A stretch of 64,000 nucleotides of DNA from Botryosphaeria dothidea. Taxonomy: Eukaryota; Ascomycota; Dothideomycetes; Botryosphaeriales; Botryosphaeriaceae. The stretch lies in NCBI GenBank assembly GCA_011503125.2, contig WWBZ02000007.1, positions 682,001 to 746,000 of the forward strand. Direction: 5' to 3'. The notes under the pieces were generated by a model, which was not told where the DNA came from, did not search any database, and worked only from the letters and a program-made list of their open reading frames with translations. A program made the translations under genes and the position numbers. Shown here piece after piece: positions 1 to 10,600 of this stretch. How positions within the stretch are numbered: the first letter of the stretch is position 1; each line of letters opens with the position of its first letter.

Positions 1-355
1 GCGGAGAAGAGGCCCAGCTCGAGCAGGGAGATGGGGGCCTTGGTGTTGGGGTCGAAGTACATGGCGATGACGTCGCAGCGCTCCTGCATGTCGAGCTCCC
101 ACTCGACCTGCTCGCGGAAGCGCGGGTCCGAGGCGCTCTGCTTCCAGTCGTTGTTCCAGTCGGGACGGCGCGGGTTGAGGATGGTGATGGGCAGCGGCTC
201 GAGCCGGTGGCACATGCGCGTCTGCCAGTCTTCGGCCGCGCCCATCTCAATGGAGCCGGCGAGGAAGACGGATTTTCCCTGGAGCTTGACCGGCTGTGGG
301 GCCTTGAATTCAATTGCCTGAGGCTTGGTCGTGGAGTTGCTAGTGGTATTGGCCA
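1..355 (-). CDS. Nucleoside 2-deoxyribosyltransferase-like protein, partial
   Basis: The gene begins with ATG at 355 and runs off the left edge, so only the first 118 residues are visible. After a polar N-terminus of about 25 residues comes VFLAGSIEMGAAEDWQ, then ILNPRRPDW and, near the edge, ERCDVIAMYFDP and LLELGLFS. This order matches the nucleoside 2-deoxyribosyltransferase-like family (small Rossmann-like fold that cleaves N-glycosidic bonds): GSIEMG forms the substrate loop and the C-terminal part of what is visible sits where the catalytic Glu region begins. The family assignment rests on these motifs. The substrate in fungi is not established, and catalysis cannot be judged because the 3' end is missing. 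It is divergent from the ArgRS gene across about 1 kb. Confidence 0.85.
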
Positions 356-1379
356 TTTTAATCGAGTTTGAAGGGACACAGTTTGCAGTTGTAAGGTTGG
401 TGAGAGGTGAGAAGGCGGAGGCGAGCAAGGAATGGAGGGAATTGACTCTGGTTTGTGTAACGGGAATGTCAAATGATACAGGGTGCCTCTCGAAACTTAT
501 TGTTCTTCGGCAGAGGTTGCCTGGCGATGGCTTTTGAGGCACGACGGAGCCCTCGAGGCCACGAGGCAGAGTTGCGAGGCGGGGCTTCCGGCTCAGCCCC
601 CTCAACCAGTTAGAATCTATCACGAGCGGTGAAGCCGAACTTGACGCCGCTCTTCCTCTAGGAACAGGCGCAGCAGCGAATGATGGCCAAGCCTCCATTG
701 GTGCCAACACGAAAGCGCGCGCTATCCCGGTGCATCGCTACTATCTACGCCGCATGGTCCACAGAGGGGCTTTTTAGAGGGCCGCACTGCTGACTAGACT
801 ATGTTATATTGGGGCGTGCTGTTATGCCAGCTGTGGCCAAGCACAAGACGTGTGCCGCTATTCCGACTCAGACAATCCATGGATTATGCTCCAAGAAGAT
901 CTACTGACCGAGAAGGGCTGACTGCATTATTGATCCTGCTCCGAGGCCAATGGCGCGGCAGAGCCTCTTCAGCCCCTTCACCGCCACAAGAGGAGCCTGA
1001 GCAGGTGAGCGCTACGAGAGATGGTAGGAAAGCAACGAACAGATCGACAGGGTGATGAGCAGTGATGCGCGGGGAGAGAGCGCACAGAGTGGCTGGTGAG
1101 CTCCCCGGGCCCTGAGTCATTTGGGAAGAATTTTTTGGCTGGCGCGGGCATTCGATGACTGACTTGCGCGCCGACCCCACTTGCAATTCGTCTCTCTGCA
1201 TGCAAACCCAACGCCATCTTTTGCGAAGGCAGTTGGACTCTAGTCTCCACGCCCGTTCTCTCCAGCCCGCTCGACCGCCGCGCCGAGCCCTTGCTCTGTT
1301 CGTTCCAAAGCTCCAGCTTCGCCCTTCGTCACCGCAGCAGCTGACCCGCAGCCGCCTGCCCTCACGCCGCTCAATCACC
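356..1379. other. Divergent intergenic region, no gene seen
   Basis: About 1 kb between the starts of the deoxyribosyltransferase-like gene (minus) and the ArgRS gene (plus). The last 150 bases before 1380 are C/T-rich, as is usual for fungal 5' leaders. Open frames here are short or overlap on both strands and show no recognisable motif. Confidence 0.6.
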
Positions 1380-3396
1380 ATGGCGCAGGCCCTCTCCCAA
1401 ACCCCCGCCGTCGATGAGATCACTTCAACGCTGAAAAAGTTCGGCCTCAATGACCTCCCCAAGGCCCCGAACACCCACCCGGAGCTGAACCCCTTCGATA
1501 TCTACCGCTCTCACATCTCCGAGCTGCTTGTCCAAGCTAGCGGCGTCGACCAAAAGATCATATACCCGACCATCCAATGGACTCAGTCACTCGACAAGGG
1601 CGATCTGACGCTGGCCGTCCCTGCTCTGAGGATCAAGGGCAGGAAGCCTGACGAGCTCGCCAAGGAGATTGCTGAGAAGGTATACATCCGTCGCTCCACT
1701 GGTCACGCCGCAATAATATGCTCATCTCGCCCCGCAGTTCCCCGAATCCCCTCTTGTCGACCCGCCCACCGTTGTCGGCCCCTTCCTGCAATTTTTCTTC
1801 AAGCCTGCGCCCCTTATCAATCTCGTCATCCCCTCCATCCTTAAGAGCCGCGACGTCTACGGCCTCAACCCCATCAATGGCCTGAAGGACCCCTCCGACC
1901 CCTCCAAGGGCCGCAAGAAGCTCGTGATCGATTTCTCCTCGCCCAACATTGCGAAGCCCTTCGGCTACGCTCATCTTCGCAGCACAATTATTGGTGGTTT
2001 CTTGGCGAAGCTGTACGAAGGCGCAGGTTGGGAGGTCGTGCGCTTGAATTACCTGGGTGACTGGGGCAGGCAATACGGTGTTCTGGCTGTTGGTTATAGC
2101 AAATATGGAGACGAGGCCAAGCTGAAGGCGGACCCCATCAAGCACCTGGTCGAGGTGTACCAGGCGATGACCAAGGTCCAGAAGGAGGAGGATGAGCAGA
2201 TCAAGCAGAAGACGGATGCGATTGCAGAGCTGAAGAAGCAGGGCAAGGAGGACGAGGCCGCGAAGGCCCAGGCTGAGGTGGATGAGCTGGCCAAGAAGAG
2301 CGTCAGCCAGCAGGCTCGCGACTACTTCAAGCGCATGGAGAATGGTGACAAGGAGGCCATGGATTTCTGGAAGTGGTGCCGTGACGTTTCGATTCAGGCC
2401 CTTGACAAATCCTACGCCCGTCTGAACGTGCACTATGACATCTACTCCGGTGAGTCTCAGGTCAAGAACGAGAGCATGGATGCTGCGGTCAAGCAGCTGG
2501 AGGAGTCGGGCACCTCTGAGAACTCCGAGGGCGCTGTCATCGTCGACCTGACCAAGCACAACAAGAAGCTGGGCAAGGCCCTCGTCAAGAAGAAGGACGG
2601 TACCTCGCTCTACCTGACTCGTGATATTGGCGCTGCCTTTGAGCGTTACGACACCTACAACTTCGACAAGATGATCTACGTTGTCGCTGTTCAGCAGGAC
2701 CTGCACCTGGCCCAACTCTTCAAGATCCTCGACTTGATGGGCCGCAAGGACATTGCCGAGAAGTGCGAGCACGTCAACTTCGGTATGGTCAACAAGATGT
2801 CTACTCGTCTGGGTACGGCCAAGGCGCTCGACGAGGTGCTGAACATCGTTGGCGAGAAGATGCACGAGGTCATGAAGGGCAACCAGGCCAAGTACGAGCA
2901 GGTCGAGGACCCGGAGAAGACTGCCGATATCCTGGGTATCTCCGCCGTCATGGTCCAGGACATGAAGGGCAAGCGTATCAACAACTACGATTTCGACCTG
3001 AACCGCATGACCTCCTTTGAGGGCGACACTGGCCCTTACCTCGAGTACGCCCACGCTCGTCTGTGCAGCATCGTCCGCAAGGCCGGCATCAAGGAGGAGG
3101 ACCTCGTCAATGCGGACCTGTCGCTGCTCAAGGAGAAGCACGCCATCGACGTCCTCAGGCTGATTGCTCAATGGCCTGACGTCTTCAACGATACTCTCAA
3201 GAAGCAGGAGCCCGCCACTGTCCTCACCTACCTCTTCAAGATGACTCACTCCGTCAGCTCCTCGTATGACCACCTGCAGGTTGTCGGCTCCGAGGAGGCG
3301 GTCCAGAAGGCCCGTCTGGCCCTGTACGTCGCCGCCAGGCAGGTCCTGAGAAATGGTCTTGCCCTTCTGGGTATCACCCCTGTTGAACGCATGTAA
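1380..3396 (+). CDS. Arginyl-tRNA synthetase, cytosolic
   Basis: Charges tRNA-Arg with arginine. Two exons, 1380-1679 and 1738-3396, joined across a 58-nt GT-AG intron in phase 0, give 652 residues. The start ATG follows CACC. Order of parts: N-terminal additional domain (about 1-130), class I catalytic core with SSPNIAKPF followed by the HIGH-equivalent G-Y-A-H and LRSTIIGG (about residues 172-195), LNYLGDWG, a Lys/Glu-rich helical insertion (about 235-290), the KMSKS-equivalent MSTRLGT after VNFGMVN, and the DALR anticodon-binding domain from DTGPYLEYAHARL to the end, RNGLALLGITPVERM, which is the typical ArgRS terminus. Length fits fungal cytosolic enzymes (about 600-650). The first His of HIGH is absent, see findings. 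A 546-codon antisense frame over this gene is a shadow. Confidence 0.97.
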
Positions 3397-4988
3397 GCGG
3401 TGTGCGGAATGGAATACCTACGTCTGCGCCGCATCGGCGCCTTGAAGAGGCAGTGCTGCTTGCGGTGAGGAGAAAGAGGATGTCCCAGTGGCGGGGAGAG
3501 TCGTGGCCGAGTCGCGGCACTGCTGGACGGGATGATGTACCCGCATGATTTGAAAAGAAAAGACACGAGAAAGGAACAGGCCAAGAGAAGATGGATGTAC
3601 CATCGCATGGTGCCAAGTTATGAAGAAGAAAGAATTAAACACGCCGTAGCGGAGTAGACATTGGCGGCGTGAAATGAAAGCAATTGAAACATGACCTCCC
3701 ATGCTCGATTGTTTCCCACAACTTCTGCAAGTCCTCTCACTATCCGTGTCCGTGTCCGATGCCGTCTACACTGGCATTTTGACGGAGCTCACGACGTCAG
3801 GATCTCAACCGGGGTTGATGTGCCCTGCACAGCCGCATCCCGGTTACGAAGGATGATGATGGTAAGCGTGTGATCTTACACGACTTCACCACAACTGACA
3901 CGAACACGGACACGGACAATCATCAGGCACGCGAATATTTTTCGATAAAGATGAAAATCACCAGCAGATCTAATTTGTTCTAGACTCGGCTGGATGCCAG
4001 GCAGACGCTCGTGGTGGAGATGACGGGAGGGTTGCTCAGCCACCGCTTTTGCCCCACCGTGCCACCGTGCCACCACCTCCACCTCAATCCTCCGCATCGC
4101 TCTTTAAAGGGGCGTCGCTTTTGTTCAGCCTCATGACGACATTGAACGATGTGGAAGTGGGGCTCGGAGAATTTATCGAGTGCACTGCCACCGATGAGCT
4201 TGTATTGTGGGGTTCGTGGGTGGAGGGGGTGAGAGTGCCTTGCCGCCTGGATCCTGCGGAGGTTGAGGAGGGGTGTGCGCGGCGTTGCTGTTGGTGCTAG
4301 GTGTGTGCTGGATAGAGGGGGTCTATTGCAGCAGGCAGTTGGCGGCGTTAGAGGTGTTGCTTCATCCGGACGCAAGTGTGTTGTAGTTTCAGGCACGACT
4401 TTGCCCGGATGAATGCTTCGACCCCCCAAAGCACTTTGCCTTTAATCTGGCCTTTGGATGTCTGATATTTGGAATATACAACGTTGGTGCTGACAGTCAG
4501 CTGTGGTTTCCTTTCTGTAAGGTCACTGGCATTGAAGACATACAGCACTATCCGTTTCCTGACCGGTTCAGGTTCAAAGCATTGCAGCCTGCAGTGTGCA
4601 ACGCATGCATGAGCATAGTGGGTCTGTGTGCATGGCACGCTATGATTACTGGGAGCTGATGTGATTGTGTATATGGATTCCATGTCCAAGAAAGCGGGAG
4701 GACTATTTTTGTGCGATGGCTTGAGCTCGGAGGGAAGGTGAAATGCTCAGGAACAGAAACTTTGATTCATAACTGCAGTTAAACTATATATCTCATACAA
4801 CTCAAAGAAGCCGCTCAGCTATAGGATCCATTCATTCTGCATGACGTTCGTACATTCGTTGTAGCCTTCATTTGTTTTCTCGTTGGTAGCATTACTTCGT
4901 GCGGTCGGGAAGCCTGCAAAGCACGGCGTCAGTGCTCTGAAACTTGCATGCCTCCACAAAAGAGATGACAGAGAATGAATGTGCCTAC
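3397..4988. other. Convergent 3' intergenic region, no gene seen
   Basis: Lies between the 3' ends of the ArgRS gene and the small minus-strand gene. Only short scattered frames occur. A small inverted repeat is listed separately. The stretch 4700-4980 is AT-richer and probably holds the 3' UTR of the minus-strand gene. Confidence 0.6.
3743..3918. repeat. Short inverted repeat with (GTGTCC)-like arms
   Basis: Arms at about 3743-3758 and 3904-3918 share 13 complementary bases (ACACGGACACGGA read on the right arm) around a 145-nt loop. Each arm is itself a short tandem of a hexamer, so the pairing may be chance. Confidence 0.35.
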
Positions 4989-5354
4989 CTACGCTTTCTC
5001 ACCCTCCTTGGTCTCCTCGGGCTCGGACAGCTTGACCTCCAAGACGTCCTTGCCGATGCCGCTCTTCTCGATCAGATGGAGGGCAGCCTCGACGTTGTCG
5101 TCGGTCAGGACGGTGCTGCCGGGGAAGGTCTTGTGGTCGCGGCCGGCCATGGCCCAGCGCACCTTGATGCTCTCGACGTGCTGGGGGCCCTTCTTCTTCG
5201 CGTACTTGGCCATGAACTCCTGGCAGTTGGGCGAGGCCTCGGCGGTGGACTCGATTTGAGCAGACAAGTCCTTGAGGGAGGTGGAGGCGGAGATGAGCAG
5301 GAGCTCGTGGCGGGTGGAGCCGTCGATGTTGAAGATGATGGGGAAGGCCGACAT
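4989..5354 (-). CDS. Small conserved-looking hypothetical protein, 121 aa
   Basis: Single exon with ATG at 5354 and TAG at 4989-4991. I do not recognise the family. The protein starts MSAFPIIFNIDG, alternates hydrophobic strand-like and helical parts (HELLLISASTSLKDL, then ESIKVRWAMAGRDHKTFPG, then TDDNVEAALHLIEKSGIGKDVLEVKL) and ends in an acidic Glu/Lys tail. The succession of strand, turn, helix, strand resembles a ubiquitin-like or PB1-type beta-grasp, but this is inference from pattern only. No signal peptide or membrane segment. GC-rich third codon positions support real coding. It diverges from the RNA cyclase gene. Confidence 0.75.
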   Translation of the reverse strand: MSAFPIIFNIDGSTRHELLLISASTSLKDLSAQIESTAEASPNCQEFMAKYAKKKGPQHVESIKVRWAMAGRDHKTFPGSTVLTDDNVEAALHLIEKSGIGKDVLEVKLSEPEETKEGEKA

Positions 5355-5999
5355 GGTTGCGGTTTCGGGAGTGTTTTTGAGTGCAGGCGTTGGCTCTTTT
5401 CAGAAAGGTCGGTGGAAATGGAAGAAGATTAGGTCAATGCAAGATTTCGGACGCGGTCTGGCAGATTAAATTTTCAAGAGCAACGGCGGGTTAACAAGTT
5501 TTGGGCTGTACGACAGAGAGCAGACGGCCGTCGACGTCACTGCGCAGTGGGGTGGATCAACGGCCAGGGTGCGGGCAGGGTTGGGGCGAGAGGCTTCCCT
5601 GGCGATCCCTGCCGTCTCCGCGCGTCGCCTTGCCTGCTCGGCTGCTCTTCCGCCCCGTCTTTGCCATCAACACCACGCGCCTGCACGGCTTGTCCATCAT
5701 CGCAGACCTGAGCATGCGAGACAGGAAACGAGCCTCGATGAGCATCAGAGCCTGGATCATGCCAACAAGACAGGCGCTAGTGGACGCAGCCCCCACAGTG
5801 GCCCAGGCACCAACGTGGCTGAGCTGCGTGACTCCTTCTAATCCATCTTGACTCAGCGTGTTTTAGTATACTATACATGCTCATCATCAAGCGACATCCA
5901 AATCACTTCCATCTACGTTCATTCAAACGACACCTGCCATCTCGAAAAATTTACTCACACGCACCGAAATTGTACCACAACTCAGCAAGCTTACCCTGC
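5355..5999. other. Divergent intergenic region
   Basis: About 650 bp between the starts of the 121-aa gene (minus) and the RNA cyclase gene (plus), so it should hold both promoters. The cyclase reading frame is open upstream to 5877, but family conservation starts at MACIDG (6000). I see no other gene. Confidence 0.6.
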
Positions 6000-7328
6000 A
6001 TGGCTTGTATTGACGGGACTACTCTTGAAGGAGGCGGTCAGCTACTTCGCATTTCAGTAGGCCTCTCCGCGCTCACTGCCCTGCCCATCCGGATCACACG
6101 CATTCGAGCCAAACGAAGGGGCAAAAGAGGACTCAAGGCGCAGCACCTCTCCGCTGTCCAATGGCTCGCCCTCGCGAGCAAGGCTACGACCATCGGGGCC
6201 GAACAACAAAGTCAAACCCTTGACTTTTTCCCACGAGCCGACATACTGGGCAAAATCGAGACTTCTCAGAAAGCCAATGTCATCGACATCGGCACATCCG
6301 GTAGCATTGGCCTGGTCTTCCAGGCCATTCTCCCTTTCATTCTGTTCTCCGGCCGCTCATCCACCAAACCTTTCTCCATGACCATTTACGGAGGAACGAA
6401 CGTGTCTTTGTCGCCATCATATGACTACATTGACCAAGTCCTTCTACCAACCCTCTCACGCATCGGCTTACCGGGTATCAAAACAACGCTGCACCAAAGA
6501 GGTTGGATGCGAGGTGAAAAGGGCTCGGTCACATTCAAAATCACCCCTCATCCACGCGAGCAGAAACTCTCACCGTTCCGCCTCGAAGATCGAGGAGCAA
6601 TCCAAAGCATCAGAGCAACCATTCTCGCTCCCTCAAACTGTCAAGGCCAGGCCGAACGCGGCCTCTCCGACGCTCTCCGCACAAGCTTCCCAGACCTGAG
6701 TGAAGCTGCTCTGAGCATCAACTTCGAGAAGAGCCCGGAGAAGTGCCTGTATCTCCTGCTTGTCGCCACTTGCAGCAACGACCATAAACTCGCCCGGGAC
6801 TGGCTTTACAACGAGAAGGTCAAAGGTGTCACGGTGGCTGTGGATCGACTCATCAAAAGAGTCACGGCGGAGCTAGCGTCGGAAGTGCGTCATGGCGGGT
6901 GCGTTGACGAGTACATGCGGGATCAGCTGGTCGTTTTTCAGGGCCTCGCTGACGGTGAGAGCTTCATCGATGGAGGACGTGGCGAGAGGGGGAACAGGAT
7001 CGAACCGAGCTTGCACGCGAAGACTGCGGAGTGGGTGGTGGAGAAGATCCTGGGGTCGCGCTTTGATGGGCAAGGCGGCTGCCAGGGGGTTGGCTTTGCG
7101 GCAGGGGAGCGATATGCGGAGAGGGAGCGCGTGTATGCGGGGAAGTGGCCCCGAAAGAGTGCAAGTCTAGGGTCGTTGAGAAACGAGGCGTCTCTGGAAG
7201 CACTACGTCCTGCTGCTCGCGGATATTCGTCTTCGAACAGTCAGTCGAGACGGAAAATGACGGTTCAACCGGGCGCGACGATACGGAAGTCGTTCATACT
7301 CCCACTAAGAAGCAAGGAATCTCTATGA
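6000..7328 (+). CDS. RNA 3'-terminal phosphate cyclase (RtcA type)
   Basis: Converts an RNA 3'-phosphate to a 2',3'-cyclic phosphate through a covalent enzyme-AMP intermediate. The protein of 442 residues starts MACIDGTTLEGGGQLLR, equivalent to the DGS-GEGGGQ-R loop of the family. It continues with the GTSGSIGL segment (about 98-105), IYGGTNV (129-135) and the C-terminal SLHAKTAEWVVEKIL. His339 in that motif lines up with the AMP-accepting His of bacterial RtcA. That residue is missing from Rcl1, the ribosome-biogenesis relative, so this looks like a true cyclase. An upstream in-frame ATG at 5877 would add 41 unconserved residues. The last 85 or so residues are a low-complexity tail beyond the usual family end; an unseen intron there is possible. 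Single exon. Confidence 0.88.
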   Translation: MACIDGTTLEGGGQLLRISVGLSALTALPIRITRIRAKRRGKRGLKAQHLSAVQWLALASKATTIGAEQQSQTLDFFPRADILGKIETSQKANVIDIGTSGSIGLVFQAILPFILFSGRSSTKPFSMTIYGGTNVSLSPSYDYIDQVLLPTLSRIGLPGIKTTLHQRGWMRGEKGSVTFKITPHPREQKLSPFRLEDRGAIQSIRATILAPSNCQGQAERGLSDALRTSFPDLSEAALSINFEKSPEKCLYLLLVATCSNDHKLARDWLYNEKVKGVTVAVDRLIKRVTAELASEVRHGGCVDEYMRDQLVVFQGLADGESFIDGGRGERGNRIEPSLHAKTAEWVVEKILGSRFDGQGGCQGVGFAAGERYAERERVYAGKWPRKSASLGSLRNEASLEALRPAARGYSSSNSQSRRKMTVQPGATIRKSFILPLRSKESL

Positions 7329-7923
7329 AACACATCAGCCCGCAGCCGACACTTCCCTGTGCCCAGGAACTCAATGTCACTATACTTTGCGACAATGTGA
7401 AGCTCATTGATGAGTTTGACAAGAAGCGCCACCCGTCGGCCCGCACCCGAGAGGTAGCAGCAGCGTCATCCGCGCACGAACCAAGAGGCTCTGTGATAAA
7501 GCTTCCCTTGGTTTATCTGGCTTATCTCGACCGTTCCCTGCTCCTGTTGGCAGGGTAGCAGGCGAATGCAACCATCGGCATGATCAGCCCCCGCCGGCGA
7601 TAAGCCGATACCCCATCTACGCCGCTTCTCCCTTCCTATTGGAGCAATCCGAGAAATGCCTGGTGTTTGCTGCATGGCTTTGCAGTGCAACGAACTGCCA
7701 ATCACTTCCCATTCAAGCCACCATCTGTCTATCAACGCGCATGGCCCGCTTGATAGGGTACCTGGACGAACGGCCTGCCGCGTTAGTGTCCGTCGCGCGT
7801 ATTTCTCCGGTGCCTTGTCCATCACTTCGCCTCAGTCTTCTCCAGCACGCAAACTGCGCCTTTTCTCCCATCATCTCCAAGCCAACCTGAGCTGCACAAG
7901 GCCTGTGTGGTAAGAGCAGCGAC
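7329..7923. other. Intergenic, no gene seen
   Basis: About 600 bp between the RNA cyclase and the MFS permease, both on plus. Frames here overlap on both strands without motifs. The last 100 bases are C/T-rich and are probably the leader of the permease gene. Confidence 0.55.
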
Positions 7924-9657
7924 ATGGCGGAAATCGAGAAGAAATCCCCAGACCCCGTGTCTGCCCCGGACTCCGACGTGGCAGAGGGTTCATTAGAGGC
8001 CGCAGTCGCAGACCAGCACATGCAGGATATTGGCGCTGAGCTGTATCTCGAAGTTCAGCAATACTCCAAGGAGGAGCTCGAGGCGGAGAGGAAGAAGGTG
8101 CTCAAGAAAATCGACCGCGTCATCTTACCAATTGTAAGTCTGAAAACTCCTCCCGGACAATTTATGATAGCGATCCTGACATACATCGTTCAGATCTGTA
8201 TCACCTATACGCTTCAATTCCTGGACAAGTTGTCTTTGAACTATGCCTCTGCCTACTCGCTCAAGGACGATCTCGGTCTCGGAGGGTAAGTATTTTGATA
8301 CATTATTCCTCTTCCACAATCCAGCACCGTATTCTGACACTTCGCCAGCCAACGCTACTCCTGGACCGCCGCAATCTTCAATTTCGGTTACCTTTTTTGG
8401 GCGATGCCTTCCAACCTCCTTATCCAGAAGTTCCCTGTTGCTAAGTACACCGGAGTCATGCTTATCATTTGGGCCATCATCCTCGTATGCCACGTCGCAG
8501 CGAAGAACTACGCAGGCATCATGATTCTCCGCTTCGTCCTGGGCATGTTTGAAGCAGGTATCTCGCCGGCCATCATGAACATCACTTCCATGTTCTATAC
8601 CCGTAGCGAACAACCATTCCGGATGTGCCTGTTCCTTGCTTTCAATGGCATGGCTACCATGGTCGGCGCCTTGCTCGGATATGGGCTGGGTCATGCTAAG
8701 AACCACTCACTCAAGGCGTGGCAGCTGATTTTCCTCGTCATTGGTGTCATGAACTTTGCTTGGGGGATCATTTTCGTAAGTCTTCTACCGCCTGAACTCC
8801 CGAAGCAACGGTTCTGACTTTCGCAGCTCTGGCTCATGCCCGACTCCCCCAGCCAGGCCAAGTTCCTGACACACAAGGAGAAAGTCGTCGCCATCCACCG
8901 CATCGCCGAGAACATGATCGGCGTCAAGAACAAGCACTTCAACGTGCGCCAAGCGCTCGAGGCCACCTACGATATCAAAGTCTGGTGCCTCGTCCTCATG
9001 GGCATGGCCTGCGGCATCATCAACGGCGGCGTCTCCAACTTCGCCTCCTCGCTCATCAAGGGGTTCGGCTTCTCGGGCATCTACGCGACCCTCCTGCAGC
9101 TGCCCACCGGCGCCATCGAGTTCGTCGTCGTCCCGCTGTGCGGCGTCGCCGCCGGCTACTGGCGCGACATCCGCTGCTGGCTGCTCATGCTCATCTGCCT
9201 GCCGCCGCTGGGCGGCCTGATCGGCATCCGCTTGACGAGTCTGGATCACCGCTGGTCGCTGGTTGGGTGCACGTGGCTGCAGTACATCATCGGCGCGCCC
9301 GTCATCCTCGCGTGGAACCTCATGACGTCCAATATCGCCGGCCATAGCAAGCGCACTGCCACCAATGGCCTGTGGTTCATCTGGTACGCTGCAGGCAACA
9401 TCATCGGCGCGCAGATCTTCTTCGCTCGCGAGGCGCCGCGGTATGAGTCTGCTATTATTGCGCTGTGCATCTGTTACGCGGCTATCTTTGTTCTTGGGTT
9501 CGTCATGCGGCAGTCCATGTGGTGGGAGAACAGGCGGAGAGACAAGGCGATGGGCGTGGGTGAGAGGACGGTGAATGGTGCGGACGAGCAGGGCATGGCG
9601 GAGGGGTTCAAGGATATGACGGATATGCAGAACAAGCATTTCAGGTATTGTCTGTAA
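7924..9657 (+). CDS. MFS permease, anion:cation symporter (allantoate/nicotinate permease type)
   Basis: Plasma-membrane uptake protein of the Dal5/Tna1-like branch of the major facilitator superfamily. Exons 7924-8133, 8194-8285, 8349-8775 and 8827-9657 join in frame into 519 residues; introns are 60, 63 and 51 nt with GTAAGT donors. A charged cytosolic N-terminus of about 65 residues precedes about 12 hydrophobic segments. Recognisable pieces are FLDKLSLNYASAYSLKDDLGL, then YSWTAAIFNFGYLFWAMPSNLL in the early helices, RFVLGMFEAGISPA, and ITSMFYTRSEQPFR after helix 5. The second half has GGVSNFASSLIKGFGFSG. The C-terminus is hydrophilic. The substrate cannot be read from sequence; allantoate, nicotinate, pantothenate or a sugar acid are all known for the family. 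Confidence 0.95.
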
Positions 9658-10600
9658 GAGGGTTGGTTACCGGTACCGGGGATTGGTTGAGTGAAAAAAG
9701 TGCTAGGAAGTCATGGGATTCCGGAAGGGTGTAATCAAACATGAATTTTCCAACGATTCGACCTGCGTCCTCGTCCAGCTTTTTCATCTCCATCTTCTGC
9801 GTAGGAACTGTGGCTTCATTTGGAGAAGCGCAATCTCTCGCCATGGACGGCACGTTTATACAGTCCAAGCAAAGTCGCATTGATGCTAACTAAAAAGGCA
9901 CGGTTGCGCTGATGCCACTCTACTCCATCCGTGACGGGAGATCGATCGAGGACTTCACCTCGAGAGTCCATGATTTCTTCGACCTCACCCAAGAGCGGTG
10001 CGTTGAGATGCTCAGAGAATTGGGGTACGACAGCGGATCTCAGTCAGTCAAGGTTGATAGTCTTGAGCGGATAGGTAGGTTCAAAGGTATAAGCCGGGGT
10101 GAAGAAGTACTCAGAGTCACAGAGTAAAAAAAAAAAAAGCGAAGAGAAAAATGGCAAAACTGAACACCCGAGCTCCAGGGTGCCAGGAAAAGACTCTAAT
10201 AGGAACCGTCTTTATATTGTCTCCCCCGACAACGACTCGAACTCGAACTTGCGTCCTAATACCGCAAGCCCTGCCTCTTCTTTTCAGGAACTTTTAGGTG
10301 ACGTAACTCCCATTGGTTACGGGCGTTTTAAACCGACCATAGGCTATGAGAACGAGCGCTGAAGGCATATAGTAAGGTGCTTCGACTGTTCAGTTTATAC
10401 ACACAAGGCCTTCCTGATGGGTAATCGAACCTTCCTGAACTGCAAGCAGTGTCTTGCAATCACATGCGCAGGCATAATTGTTCATGGGCCACCACGCCAC
10501 GCGAGTGAAAGGCCTCCACATAAATCAACCCCCACAGCACCTCCATCCAATTTTCCGCAGCTTCTTCGACTCACCTTCTCGCGGAGAGGCTCTGCTCAGA
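9658..10600. other. Intergenic with a decayed gene fragment
   Basis: Between the permease and the next plus-strand gene. Apart from the 9912-10127 fragment listed separately and a run of 12 A at about 10127-10138, I see no gene. A frame at 10478-10741 is open into exon 1 of the following gene but does not look conserved before 10601. Confidence 0.5.
9912..10127 (+). pseudogene. Decayed duplicate of the C-terminal module of the 10601-11590 gene
   Basis: A 71-codon frame (MPLYSIRDGRSIEDF...) aligns without gaps to residues of the downstream gene encoded from about 11399 (APLRSVRDYHRIRGF...). Over 38 positions 13 are identical, including PL-S-RD, the I and F that follow, and the terminal L-ELG. 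Similarity fades after that. There is no matching copy of the upstream exons, so I call it a remnant of a tandem duplication. A CTAAC followed by AAAAAG at about 9889-9897 could be an old acceptor. It could instead be a short living paralog. Confidence 0.5.

Noticed and set aside
1633..3273. 546-codon minus-strand frame over the ArgRS gene
   Set aside because: Antisense shadow caused by codon bias; composition is Leu/Val/Asp repeats mirroring the sense frame, no motifs.
7145..7558. Second open frame over the 3' end of the RNA cyclase
   Set aside because: Considered as a spliced extension, but no intron with good sites joins it and it has no conserved motif.
8785..9639. 284-codon minus-strand frame over the MFS permease
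   Set aside because: His/Asp/Glu-rich mirror of membrane-protein codons; no start context or motif.
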